37,566 nt of DNA from Bacillota bacterium (GTDB lineage Bacteria; Bacillota; Clostridia; Peptostreptococcales; Anaerovoracaceae). Position 1 is the first letter of the stretch. Each line of letters starts with the position of its first letter. The translations under genes and the position numbers were made by a program. Location of the stretch: assembly GCA_030526325.1 (NCBI GenBank), contig JAUNCY010000005.1:1-37566 (forward strand). Reading direction: 5' to 3'. Shown in pieces: positions 15,937 to 23,460 of the stretch. Under the pieces are notes generated by a model. The model worked only from the letters and a program-made list of their open reading frames with translations, had not been told where the DNA came from and ran no database searches.

Positions 15937-18207
15937 CTATTGTTTTTTACTGTCCAGCAGCTTGTCCGCAATGAACAGAATAAAAGCGAGATAAGTGTTT
16001 ATTCCGAAGACACAGCCTATGCTTCCGAGTTTATACAGACTTATGAAGGCAGGGGCAGCGAAGGACATTACTACGTTCTTAATTTCCTCGGGTTCCAGTG
16101 CGGCGACTTTTTCCTCGGTAATCTCAGAAATATGAACATCTTTTATAAGCTCCGGAACGGAATCAACCGCCGAAGCATATACGGCTTCCGCACATTTGTC
16201 CGATATTGAGGAAGCAAATTCCGGAGAAAAATATTTTTCGCTGTCGGAAACAAGCTTTTCTATACAGCTTCCGACAGCGTTTCTGAAATCATCAAAAGCG
16301 TAATTGTCAGAACAGATTTTTGCAAGTGTTCCCGCTGCGGAGGCTGATAATTCATCCATTGAGAAGAATTCACCGATTTTCCTGTCGGCAATCTCGGTCA
16401 TATAAAAAGTTTCAGCCAGATACCAGACTTTTTCCTTAAGGGAGGAATTTCCCCTGATAATATTGGACAGAGCATATGCGGTAAATCTGTAATCGTATGC
16501 CTCGTCATCTTTGTCGGGCGGATTTTCGGCAAGTTTATCCAAAAGCCTGAAATACAGCTGCAGGCCTTTTTTCTTTACGACAGGATTATTAAGGTTGATA
16601 AACGAGCCGAAGGTGCGCCCCCCGAGACCTCCGCTGAGGGCATCAGCGATATCAGTTCTGTTTTCAGACATCTTGTTGAAAACATATGCGGAAATTCTTG
16701 CCGCGCCTTTTCTTTTTCCGGCTTCTCCGCCAAAATATGAAAGAAGAGCAGGCATTATATTTTCACCAAGAGTTTCGATGAAAGAAGCTTTGTGGGTTTC
16801 GAGCATTTTAATAATATTGTCCGGAGTGAGAAGCTCTGTCCCGATGTATTCCCCGAGTGTGTGGGCAAATACTTTCTGATTCTGCAGAATGAGACCCCTG
16901 GAGAAGCACTTCGTGTGTCTGAATTTTGAAAGGGTTTTTATCTCCTTATACGGGTGGAAAAACATCTTAATGGCTATTACGTTTGTAATAATGCCGATGA
17001 ATCCCATAAGCAGTATCAGAAATATCAGATTGAACGGGCTATGAGGAAATCCGGAAGGTGCAAAGCCTCCCAGAGTTATCATAAGCGCCGGAATGCTCAG
17101 CAGAAATCCGAGAACACCGCCGAAATAAGACAGATATTTAAGCTCACCTTTCATAAGACGCTCAGCCACATCGCAGAGCTGATCCGGATCCAGCCTTCCC
17201 AGTGCGATTTTTACGGTTTCCTTAACCTTGCCGCCGAGAAGTCTGACTATGTTGCTGTCAAGATAATCGTATATCATTCCGGAGACTGTCTCTCTTAATC
17301 TTCCGCTTTCGGAAATGCCGGTTATAAGAGGAGAAATATCCTCGTTCGAAAGACTGTCGACTTTTTCTCTGTACTTTTTAAGGATTTCCGCTTCTATTTT
17401 TTCCGCAAGCCTGTCCCTGCTTTCTTCGTTTACGTATCCGGAAGCAGTTTTGTCTTTTATGAATCCGGATACTCCGGAGGAGATAAGATTTCTAAATGCC
17501 GCACTGATTTTATCCGGAAGATTCATCGAGGCAAGGTCCGCAAGAGGATTTCCTCCTCCGCCTCCGAACAGCTTGGATGCGAGAATGCTTAGAGCAGCTC
17601 TGCCGTCAGGATTGAACATGGCGGAGAACAGCAGCTCGGTTAACAGCCTGCTGATTATGTCTTTTATGGCAAAGTTGTTTTTGAAAGCATGCTTCAGACT
17701 CTCATAGAGATTGTCCGAGGCTGTCTGAATCTGCCTGTCGTTGATGTAATCCGACAGGTTTACTGCATCGAGAACGTGTACCAGAAGCTCTGAGGTGTTT
17801 TCGTCCAGAACCTCCTTGAGACATTCGTAAAGAGAAGCGTCTGTGTTTTCAAAGCCCTTAAGTTCAGAAAGCTTTATGCTTTTAAAGCTTTCTGGAAGGG
17901 AGTCCATAATGAAACGGTCGACGATTTCGTCGATATGAGCCTTCATGGTGTCATTTATTATCTCTTCTTTCAGAACATCTGCGGTCAGAATCCTGCGCTC
18001 GACACAATCGCTGAGGCTGTCTATGAAGGCCTCCTGCTTTTCATCTGTACTGAGAATGCTTACATCAAAGATCTGTCTGCCGAACAGTTTAACCGGCTTG
18101 AAGAGCCACCTTACCGCGTATTTGTTTGTTATATATCCTGCAATGGTTCCGGAGAGTACCAATGTTACTGCCGTAATAACAGTAATTACTGTCTGCTGAT
18201 CGTTCAT
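15937..18207 (-). CDS. Large DUF445-family membrane protein with internal duplication
   Basis: A 756-residue protein of the DUF445 family (COG4399-like, related to B. subtilis YheB); biochemical function unknown. The signature glycine-rich turn GYITNKYAVRWLFKP follows the first membrane helix (about residues 8-30) and occurs again in variant form as GIITNVIAIKMFFHPYKEIK after a pair of helices in the middle of the protein (roughly residues 365-425). This suggests two tandem DUF445 modules. Long charged helical segments separate them, and a final hydrophobic helix (CVFGINTYLAFILFIADKLL) ends the protein. The start is ATG at 18207, four bases after the upstream radical SAM gene. It is longer than most family members (about 400 aa). 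Confidence 0.8.
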   Translation of the reverse strand: MNDQQTVITVITAVTLVLSGTIAGYITNKYAVRWLFKPVKLFGRQIFDVSILSTDEKQEAFIDSLSDCVERRILTADVLKEEIINDTMKAHIDEIVDRFIMDSLPESFKSIKLSELKGFENTDASLYECLKEVLDENTSELLVHVLDAVNLSDYINDRQIQTASDNLYESLKHAFKNNFAIKDIISRLLTELLFSAMFNPDGRAALSILASKLFGGGGGNPLADLASMNLPDKISAAFRNLISSGVSGFIKDKTASGYVNEESRDRLAEKIEAEILKKYREKVDSLSNEDISPLITGISESGRLRETVSGMIYDYLDSNIVRLLGGKVKETVKIALGRLDPDQLCDVAERLMKGELKYLSYFGGVLGFLLSIPALMITLGGFAPSGFPHSPFNLIFLILLMGFIGIITNVIAIKMFFHPYKEIKTLSKFRHTKCFSRGLILQNQKVFAHTLGEYIGTELLTPDNIIKMLETHKASFIETLGENIMPALLSYFGGEAGKRKGAARISAYVFNKMSENRTDIADALSGGLGGRTFGSFINLNNPVVKKKGLQLYFRLLDKLAENPPDKDDEAYDYRFTAYALSNIIRGNSSLKEKVWYLAETFYMTEIADRKIGEFFSMDELSASAAGTLAKICSDNYAFDDFRNAVGSCIEKLVSDSEKYFSPEFASSISDKCAEAVYASAVDSVPELIKDVHISEITEEKVAALEPEEIKNVVMSFAAPAFISLYKLGSIGCVFGINTYLAFILFIADKLLDSKKQ

Positions 18208-18211
18208 ATTA

Positions 18212-19237
18212 TCACCTTAATTCTGCCTTGTATTTGTAATCCGGAAGAGTGTTGTCCTTTCTGTAAAGAAAACGGTACTCCGGATAGACTGTCGAGAAAT
18301 ATTTTTTGTTTGAGCCCTTCATTCCTATCATATTTGAAAAGGAATGCTCGTTTGAGGTCAGAATAATTTCACCGCTCCCGTCCGAGGCAAGCCGTTCCAG
18401 CTCCCTCCGGATTTTTTCCTTTGCAATTTCGCTTTCCACAAGCTGGCGGAAGGCGGGATGAAAGGTATTTCCGTATATTTCCCCTTTTTCATTTATTATG
18501 TCACTGCTTTTAAGCCCTACTCTTATTATGTTTATTCCGGCGTCCTGCAGTATCGTATACATCTGTTTTGAGGTTTCTACGGCCTCCTCAAGGGTGAGGG
18601 GGGTATACTGACCGCTTCTGTACATATCGAGAAGTTTTGTGTCTTCGATTACTATCGTTGGATAAATTCTTGCCAGTTCCGGCATTATTTTCACTGTTTC
18701 ATAAGCGGAATATACAGATTTTTCCCGGGTATCTCCGGGAAGTCCCACCATCAGCTGTATGCCTAGGGTAAATCCATAGTCTTTTATAAGTTCGCAGCTT
18801 TTGTAGACTGCAGCGCTGTTGTGGCCTCTTTCGGACAGTCTAAGGACCTCGTCGTCAAAGGACTGAACTCCAAGCTCAATTATATCCACGTCGTGTTTTT
18901 TCAGATTTTCAAGTATCTCCGGACTTATGTAGTCAGGCCTGGTGGAAAGATGGATTTTATCGATAAGACCATTGTCCTTGTACCCTTTGGCAATATCGAG
19001 GTATTCGTTCTGCTTTTCCACAGGAATCCCGGTAAAGCTTCCTCCGTACATGGCCATCTCGATTATTTCCGGACGGGGATTGTTCAGAGTAGACAGATAC
19101 CTGGACGCAGTTTCTTCAATATCTACTTTTTCTTCCGCATGAGTTCTGGCCGTAATTTTCTTCTGATTGCAGAAAACGCAGTCGTTCGGACATCCCTCAT
19201 GGGGTATGAATATGGGTATTATTGCGTGTTTCTTCAT
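18212..19237 (-). CDS. Elp3-like radical SAM protein without acetyltransferase domain
   Basis: A 341-residue radical SAM enzyme. The cluster motif is CPNDCVFC (Cys16, Cys20, Cys23) in IPHEGCPNDCVFCNQKKIT, as in the bacterial Elp3-like group (COG1243-related). Next come MYGGSFTGIP, equivalent to the SAM-binding GGE motif, STRPDYI, IELGVQSFDDEVL and GLPGDTREK, all usual for the Elp3/HemN-like TIM barrel. The C-terminal part (to residue 341) has no GNAT acetyltransferase domain, unlike true Elp3 (about 500 or more residues), so tRNA wobble carboxymethylation should not be assumed. It overlaps the upstream DUF6873-like gene by 4 bases and is followed after 4 bases by the DUF445 gene, so all are probably one transcript. 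Confidence 0.85.
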   Translation of the reverse strand: MKKHAIIPIFIPHEGCPNDCVFCNQKKITARTHAEEKVDIEETASRYLSTLNNPRPEIIEMAMYGGSFTGIPVEKQNEYLDIAKGYKDNGLIDKIHLSTRPDYISPEILENLKKHDVDIIELGVQSFDDEVLRLSERGHNSAAVYKSCELIKDYGFTLGIQLMVGLPGDTREKSVYSAYETVKIMPELARIYPTIVIEDTKLLDMYRSGQYTPLTLEEAVETSKQMYTILQDAGINIIRVGLKSSDIINEKGEIYGNTFHPAFRQLVESEIAKEKIRRELERLASDGSGEIILTSNEHSFSNMIGMKGSNKKYFSTVYPEYRFLYRKDNTLPDYKYKAELR

Positions 19238-19926
19238 TTTATATAACCTGTATAAGGAGACTTCCCGGCAGAATCTGAGGTGCAGATTATTGAGCCGATG
19301 TCTTCCAGCATGTATTCTTCGAAAAATTTAAGGGAAAGCCCTCTGGAAAGTATAAAATCCTCTATTGCCTGAAAATCCGGATGGGCGGACAGATTGCCGT
19401 TGAATATGATTTCATTCCCCACACGCCCGCAGCAGCCGCCGATAAAGCCGTAATCATAGTGAGGAAGGCTGATGTATCCTTTTCGTATGAGAAGCACATC
19501 GATTCCGTGAATGCTCATAGCCTTTGCGCTCCCTTCATCGGATGTAATAACCGAAGTTTCGTCTATTATCGCTATACTGCATCGGGAATAGCCCTGTCTT
19601 GTGTTAACAAGGGTAAATCCGGAACTTTTTGCCTTTTCCAGAAGCTCCTGATCTGTAAAACGGAAATTATGGATGAAAAATTTTCCGGTACAAGCCGCGT
19701 TATATGGCACATCAAAGGGATATTTGTCTTTCAGCTTTGAAGGATCTCCGAAGAATACCGGAGAGTCATCACTGACTCCGAGCTTGCACATATAAATATC
19801 CGGGTGGGTTGAAATTTTTGAATCCAGTCCGGGTTCTCCTGTTACCGGGCGTATTTGCCGGTCATCGGCCTTAAGATATTCAATTAATAAGTGATTCGCA
19901 TTTTCCGATAAATAAATATTTTTCAT
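19234..19926 (-). CDS. DUF6873-like protein (GME/pentein-type fold suspected)
   Basis: A 230-residue soluble protein. Its sequence pattern matches my recollection of the DUF6873 group of Bacillota proteins, thought to share the guanidino-group-modifying (pentein) fold: ISTHPDIYMCKLG, PYNAACTGKFFIHN, LVNTRQGYSRCSIAIIDE, VITSDEGSAKAMSIHGIDVLLI, YGFIGGCCGRVG and FNGNLSAHPDF. These are repeated beta-turn elements with conserved His and Cys residues, but which of them are catalytic I cannot tell. It is the first gene of a minus-strand operon, has its own promoter (19936-19964) and overlaps the radical SAM gene by 4 bases (ATGA). No signal peptide or membrane segment. No function is assigned. Confidence 0.65.
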   Translation of the reverse strand: MKNIYLSENANHLLIEYLKADDRQIRPVTGEPGLDSKISTHPDIYMCKLGVSDDSPVFFGDPSKLKDKYPFDVPYNAACTGKFFIHNFRFTDQELLEKAKSSGFTLVNTRQGYSRCSIAIIDETSVITSDEGSAKAMSIHGIDVLLIRKGYISLPHYDYGFIGGCCGRVGNEIIFNGNLSAHPDFQAIEDFILSRGLSLKFFEEYMLEDIGSIICTSDSAGKSPYTGYIK

Positions 19927-19935
19927 AACTATTTT

Positions 19936-19964
19936 AGTTTATGACATATATTGTGCTTAGTCAA
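19936..19964 (-). promoter_or_regulatory. Promoter of the DUF6873-radical SAM-DUF445-xth operon
   Basis: On the minus strand TTGACT (plus 19959-19964) and TAAACT (plus 19936-19941) are separated by exactly 17 bases. The -10 ends only 9 bases before the ATG of the 230-aa gene, implying a nearly leaderless transcript; that gene shows no clear ribosome binding site, which agrees. Confidence 0.6.
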
Positions 19965-19974
19965 TATCTTGGTG

Positions 19975-19980
19975 TATAAT
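19975..19980 (+). promoter_or_regulatory. -10 element for the pseudo-MoaA/pseudo-Fic operon
   Basis: TATAAT at 19975-19980 has a weak -35 candidate (TTGTGC, 19951-19956, 18-base spacer). It lies 36 bases ahead of the first gene and overlaps the divergent promoter region, so the two operons could share regulation. Confidence 0.5.
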
Positions 19981-20016
19981 GAAATTTAACAGAAATTCAC
20001 AGGAGTGGAGGTCGAC

Positions 20017-20319
20017 ATGAGTAACCAGAATGAAGATAAAATGAATAAAGAACAGAACCCTGCAGAAGAGCAGGAAATTATAGTATACGGAAAGTCGAAA
20101 ATTGACGGAGTTGCCGTGCCGTCTGCTGCCCTCGTGCAGGCAACAGAGGACTATCCTGTTGTGCTGATGGTGGGAGTGGATTTCATCCCGGTAAAAGCCG
20201 GCGACGAAATCAAGACTCCTTACGATGCGGTAATGACTATGGATGAGATACAGAAAATCGGCCCTATGATCAGAATCATAAAGAAGGTTGAGCCAATGAC
20301 CAACGTGGAGGAACTTTAG
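20017..20319 (+). CDS. Hypothetical 100-aa protein, first gene of pseudoenzyme operon
   Basis: I do not recognise this protein. The first 20 or so residues are charged and low-complexity (SNQNEDKMNKEQNPAEEQE), probably disordered. The rest looks like a compact, beta-rich domain (IIVYGKSKIDGVAVPSAAL, DYPVVLMVGVDFIPVKAGDE, then IGPMIRIIKKVEPM). There is no signal peptide, membrane segment or cysteine. The ATG at 20017 is preceded by AGGAGTGGAGG; a GTG at 20005 is in frame but lies within that ribosome binding site. Its stop is 2 bases before the start of the MoaA-like gene, so the two are almost certainly co-translated, and it may be a partner of that protein. Confidence 0.75.
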   Translation: MSNQNEDKMNKEQNPAEEQEIIVYGKSKIDGVAVPSAALVQATEDYPVVLMVGVDFIPVKAGDEIKTPYDAVMTMDEIQKIGPMIRIIKKVEPMTNVEEL

Positions 20320-20321
20320 AG

Positions 20322-21176
20322 ATGAAGGAAATAAAAGAACTTAGAATACAGATTACCAGGAAAAACAAGTTTCCGAGATTATATGACTACGATTTGTTCG
20401 AAGATGCTGAAGCTGAGCTTTCAAATGAGGAAATAACCGCTGCTGCAGCCGCCGCTGCAGAACTGGGTATCAGGTCAATCAGATTCACCGGAGGAGAGCC
20501 TCTTGAGAGAAACGGCATCGAAGAACTGGTAAAGAAGGTTAAGTCTGTGGAAGGAATAGAAAACCTGTCCATGACAACAAACGGAATTTTTCTGGCATCA
20601 AAGGCAAAGGCGCTCAAAGAAGCAGGTCTTGACAGCGTAAATGTTCTTTTGGATACGTTCTTTGAAGAAAAATACATATATATGACAGGCGGAGGCCCTA
20701 TTGACGAGGCTATGGACGGTCTGGAGGCTGCGGTAAATGCGGGAATGAAACCTGTAAGGGTTGAAACCACCGTTATCGAGGGAATAAACGACGATGAGAT
20801 TCTTACTTTCGGTCAGTTTGCTCTGAATGAACCTATCGATATATTATTTGCGGAAAAACCTAACAGAGACGGAGAAAAACTGAAGGAATCCGACAAAGAG
20901 CAGAAATTTATGGCAGCTGCAGATATTAAGAAAAAATTCAAAGGGGCAGTAAAGGTTCCTTCGGAGGATCCTCTTATTGAAAACTGCAAATGGTTTGAAG
21001 CGAAAGGAAAAATCGGGTTTACAGATCTGGATAGAGCCCGGGAGCACGGTCCTGAGATTACAGCGGAAGGAAAACTCAAAAAATCTCTCATTGATTCTCA
21101 GCCGGCTGACATCAGAGAAGCTGTTTCTTCGCTTGATATAGAAAAGATAAAAACCGCACTGGAGTCAAATTTATAA
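20322..21176 (+). CDS. MoaA-like radical SAM homologue lacking all Fe-S cysteines
   Basis: A 284-residue protein that aligns along its length to the barrel of MoaA (GTP 3',8-cyclase). Seen: LRIQITRKNKFPRLYDY in the place of the MoaA cluster loop; SNEEITAAAAAAAELGIRSIRFTGGEPL with the GGEP motif at 57-60; LSMTTNGIFLASKAKALKEAGLDSVNVLLD; MTGGGPIDEAMDGLEAAVNAGMKPVRVETTVIEGINDDEI. By motif alignment without gaps, the three cluster cysteines are replaced by Asn15, Arg19 and Asp22. The C-terminal second-cluster region (GPEITAEGKLKKSLI) also lacks cysteines; the only Cys is Cys222. So it should not bind [4Fe-4S] or do radical chemistry; a SAM, nucleotide or scaffolding role is possible. The reading frame is intact. 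Start by the 2-base spacing to the preceding gene. Confidence 0.8.
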   Translation: MKEIKELRIQITRKNKFPRLYDYDLFEDAEAELSNEEITAAAAAAAELGIRSIRFTGGEPLERNGIEELVKKVKSVEGIENLSMTTNGIFLASKAKALKEAGLDSVNVLLDTFFEEKYIYMTGGGPIDEAMDGLEAAVNAGMKPVRVETTVIEGINDDEILTFGQFALNEPIDILFAEKPNRDGEKLKESDKEQKFMAAADIKKKFKGAVKVPSEDPLIENCKWFEAKGKIGFTDLDRAREHGPEITAEGKLKKSLIDSQPADIREAVSSLDIEKIKTALESNL

Positions 21177-21219
21177 TACAGAGTATTTGTGCGCATCCGC
21201 GTCAGACTGGAGGGAAGCC

Positions 21220-21960
21220 ATGAAATTAGTGGAATTGAGAGCTGACCTGAACGAGAGACTGAAGGACAAATCGGAAATGAAAAGAAAAATCACAGCCATA
21301 TCAAAGCTGCAGTGGATTGAATCCTCTTATGATTTTGATACGGCTTATACCCGTTTGGACGAGCCTCTGAGCGCGGAGGAAATACAGGCGATAATAAAAG
21401 GCGAATATCTGGAAAGCCGTACCGTCAGGGACCATACAATGATAAATAATTATTATGATATGGTTAAACTGGTTTACGGGGTTTCTCCTTTGAAAAACAA
21501 AACCGATGTACGGCTGACAGAGGAAATAAACAGAATGCTTACCAGAGACGACATGTACACGGAAAAGGAGGACTGCTTCAGAAAGGACAGACCGCTGGTT
21601 AAGGAATTCGCTATGGTTCCGGGACATCCTTCAACTGTCAGAGAGGATCTGGAGGGGATAATAAAGAATTATAACGTCGTACGTGACAGCCTTAACCCGC
21701 TTCTGAGAGGATGTTTCCTGCATAATGAGCTGATAAAGGTATATCCTTTCGGTGAGGCAAATGAGGCCACAGCCAGGGCATTGCTTAATTTTGAACTGAT
21801 CTGCGAAGGATTTCTGCCGGCAACCTTTGTCATGGATAAGGATGAATACCGGCACAGCGTCAGCCGGTATATTAACAGCAATGACATGAAGCCCTTTTAC
21901 GATATGATGCTGAGAACCCTGAAACAGAGATATACCAGCTTTCTGGATATGTTCCCTTAG
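21220..21960 (+). CDS. Fic-fold protein with degenerate catalytic motif
   Basis: A 246-residue protein resembling Fic/DOC proteins, which usually transfer AMP or other phosphate-containing groups to target hydroxyls. The Fic-like core includes TVRDHTMINNYYDMVK, LTEEINRMLTRDD, VREDLEGIIKNYN and FLHNELIKVYPFGEANEATARALLNFELICEGFLP. The active-site loop HPFx[DE]GNGRxxR is here Y175-PFGEANEATA-R186: the catalytic His is Tyr, both Gly positions are Ala/Glu and the first Arg is Ala, while Pro-Phe, Glu, Asn and the last Arg are kept. A possible inhibitory helix (WIESSYDFD, residues 32-40) resembles the SxxxE[GN] motif but is also altered. ATG at 21220 follows GGAGGGAAGCC; an upstream in-frame TTG at 21187 is less likely. 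It is 43 bases after the MoaA-like gene. Confidence 0.68.
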   Translation: MKLVELRADLNERLKDKSEMKRKITAISKLQWIESSYDFDTAYTRLDEPLSAEEIQAIIKGEYLESRTVRDHTMINNYYDMVKLVYGVSPLKNKTDVRLTEEINRMLTRDDMYTEKEDCFRKDRPLVKEFAMVPGHPSTVREDLEGIIKNYNVVRDSLNPLLRGCFLHNELIKVYPFGEANEATARALLNFELICEGFLPATFVMDKDEYRHSVSRYINSNDMKPFYDMMLRTLKQRYTSFLDMFP

Positions 21961-22003
21961 AACCTTTGGCAAAAAACACCATGCCGGAATAATTATAAAT
22001 TCA

Positions 22004-22021
22004 TTTGCATAAATATACAAA
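22004..22021. promoter_or_regulatory. ArgR operator (ARG box), perfect consensus match
   Basis: TTTGCATAAATATACAAA at 22004-22021 fits the ArgR/AhrC consensus TNTGNATWWWWATNCANA at every defined position. It ends 6 bases before the argG -35. Arginine-dependent repression of argG is the natural reading; no argR gene lies in this window. Confidence 0.8.
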
Positions 22022-22027
22022 AATCTA

Positions 22028-22055
22028 TTGAATTAATTTGTTTTTGCTATATAAT
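22028..22055 (+). promoter_or_regulatory. argG promoter
   Basis: TTGAAT (22028-22033), a 16-base spacer and TATAAT (22050-22055), immediately downstream of the ARG box and 35 bases ahead of the argG start. Confidence 0.75.
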
Positions 22056-22090
22056 AAAAATGTTGATATTTAATTACGGAGGAAAATATT

Positions 22091-23305
22091 ATGGAAAAGA
22101 AGAAAGTCGTATTAGCGTATTCAGGCGGTCTGGATACATCTGTTATCCTTACCTGGCTTAAAGTGGAATACAATTATGATGTAATCGCGGTATGCGTTGA
22201 CGTGGGACAGCAGGATGACTTTGAAGAGGTTGAAAAGAAAGCATACGCAACAGGCGCAGCAAAGTGCTATATTGTTGATGTAAAAGAAGAATTTATCACT
22301 GATTACATATATCCCACAATGAAGGCCGGCGCAGTATATGAAAACGATTATCTGCTGGGCACTTCATTCGCGCGACCTCTTATTGCCAAGAAACTCGTTG
22401 AAATCGCTCAGAAAGAAGGCGCAGAGGCAATAGCTCACGGAGCAACAGGCAAAGGCAATGACCAGGTTCGTTTCGAAACTACAATTCACGCTCTGGATCC
22501 GTCACTTAAGATTATCGCACCATGGAGAATGTGGAACCTCAGATCAAGAGAAGACTGCATAGAATATGCAGAAAAGCACAATATTCCTATCGCGCAGACA
22601 AAAGAAAAAATATACAGCCGTGACCAGAACATATGGCATATCAGCCATGAAGGCGGAAACCTGGAAAACACATGGAATGAACACAAGGACGATATCCATG
22701 TAATGAGCCTTACTCCGGAGCAGGCTAAAGACGTTCCTTCCTTCATCGAAATCGAATTTGAAAAGGGTATTCCGGTAGCTTTGGACGGAAGAAAAGTCGA
22801 TCCGCTTACACTGATGACTGTTCTTAATGAAATAGGCGGAGAAAACGGCGTAGGAACAATTGATATTGTTGAAAACCGTCTTGTGGGAATGAAGTCAAGA
22901 GGCGTGTATGAAACTCCGGGCGGCACAATTCTTTATGCTGCACACAGAGCTCTTGAAAAACTTATCCTTGACAGAGACACAATGTATCAGAAAAACCTTC
23001 TTGCACAGAAATACGCACAGATTGTTTATGACGGACTCTGGTACACACCTCTCAGACAGGCAATCGATGCATTTGTAAATGTAACTCAGGAAAGAGTAAC
23101 AGGTGTGGTAAGAATGAAGCTTTATAAAGGAAGCGCAACACCGGTTGCATCCAAATCAAAATATTCACTTTACAACGAAGAATTCGTAACCTTCGGAGAA
23201 GATGATGTTTACGACCAGACAGATGCAGAAGGCTTCATCAACCTCTTCTCCCTTTCACTGAAGATTCGTGCGATTATGGAAGCAGGTCTCGACGAGGAAA
23301 AATAA
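22091..23305 (+). CDS. argG: Argininosuccinate synthase ArgG
   Basis: Joins citrulline and aspartate with ATP to give argininosuccinate, the penultimate step of arginine synthesis. The 404-residue length matches the family. The N-type ATP pyrophosphatase motif [10 protein letters not shown] is at residues 9-18, with GNDQVRFE, the [15 protein letters not shown]-type segment (here [15 protein letters not shown]) and [18 protein letters not shown] all present. GGAGG lies 9 bases ahead of the ATG. It is followed by argH, argF and an HD-domain gene on the same strand, with a hairpin in the argG-argH gap. Regulation by ArgR is supported by the box at 22004. Confidence 0.97.
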   Translation: MEKKKVVLAYSGGLDTSVILTWLKVEYNYDVIAVCVDVGQQDDFEEVEKKAYATGAAKCYIVDVKEEFITDYIYPTMKAGAVYENDYLLGTSFARPLIAKKLVEIAQKEGAEAIAHGATGKGNDQVRFETTIHALDPSLKIIAPWRMWNLRSREDCIEYAEKHNIPIAQTKEKIYSRDQNIWHISHEGGNLENTWNEHKDDIHVMSLTPEQAKDVPSFIEIEFEKGIPVALDGRKVDPLTLMTVLNEIGGENGVGTIDIVENRLVGMKSRGVYETPGGTILYAAHRALEKLILDRDTMYQKNLLAQKYAQIVYDGLWYTPLRQAIDAFVNVTQERVTGVVRMKLYKGSATPVASKSKYSLYNEEFVTFGEDDVYDQTDAEGFINLFSLSLKIRAIMEAGLDEEK

Positions 23306-23344
23306 ACTGCAGTGCGGAATGCACCGAAATATCTGTAAATAACG

Positions 23345-23371
23345 GGGCGGATTTAATATCCGCCCATATTT
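23345..23371 (+). terminator. Hairpin between argG and argH, probable partial terminator
   Basis: GGGCGGAT (23345-23352) and ATCCGCCC (23358-23365) form an 8-bp GC-rich stem with a 5-base loop, followed by ATATTTT. The T-run is interrupted, so termination may be incomplete and argHF could be partly transcribed from the argG promoter. I see no strong separate promoter in the remaining 90 bases. Confidence 0.6.
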
Positions 23372-23460
23372 TGCATTAAGGAACCTCAATTTGAGCGGGA
23401 ATTACTGTTAACGGATATTTATATGAGGAAAATCTAAAAAGGAGAAATATATAACACCAT

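Noticed and set aside
20322-20400. Frameshift or sequencing error explaining the missing MoaA cysteines
   Set aside because: The frame is continuous and motif residues on both sides of the loop (LRIxIT, then Tyr and GGEP) align without a gap; other frames at this site show no CxxxCxxC pattern.
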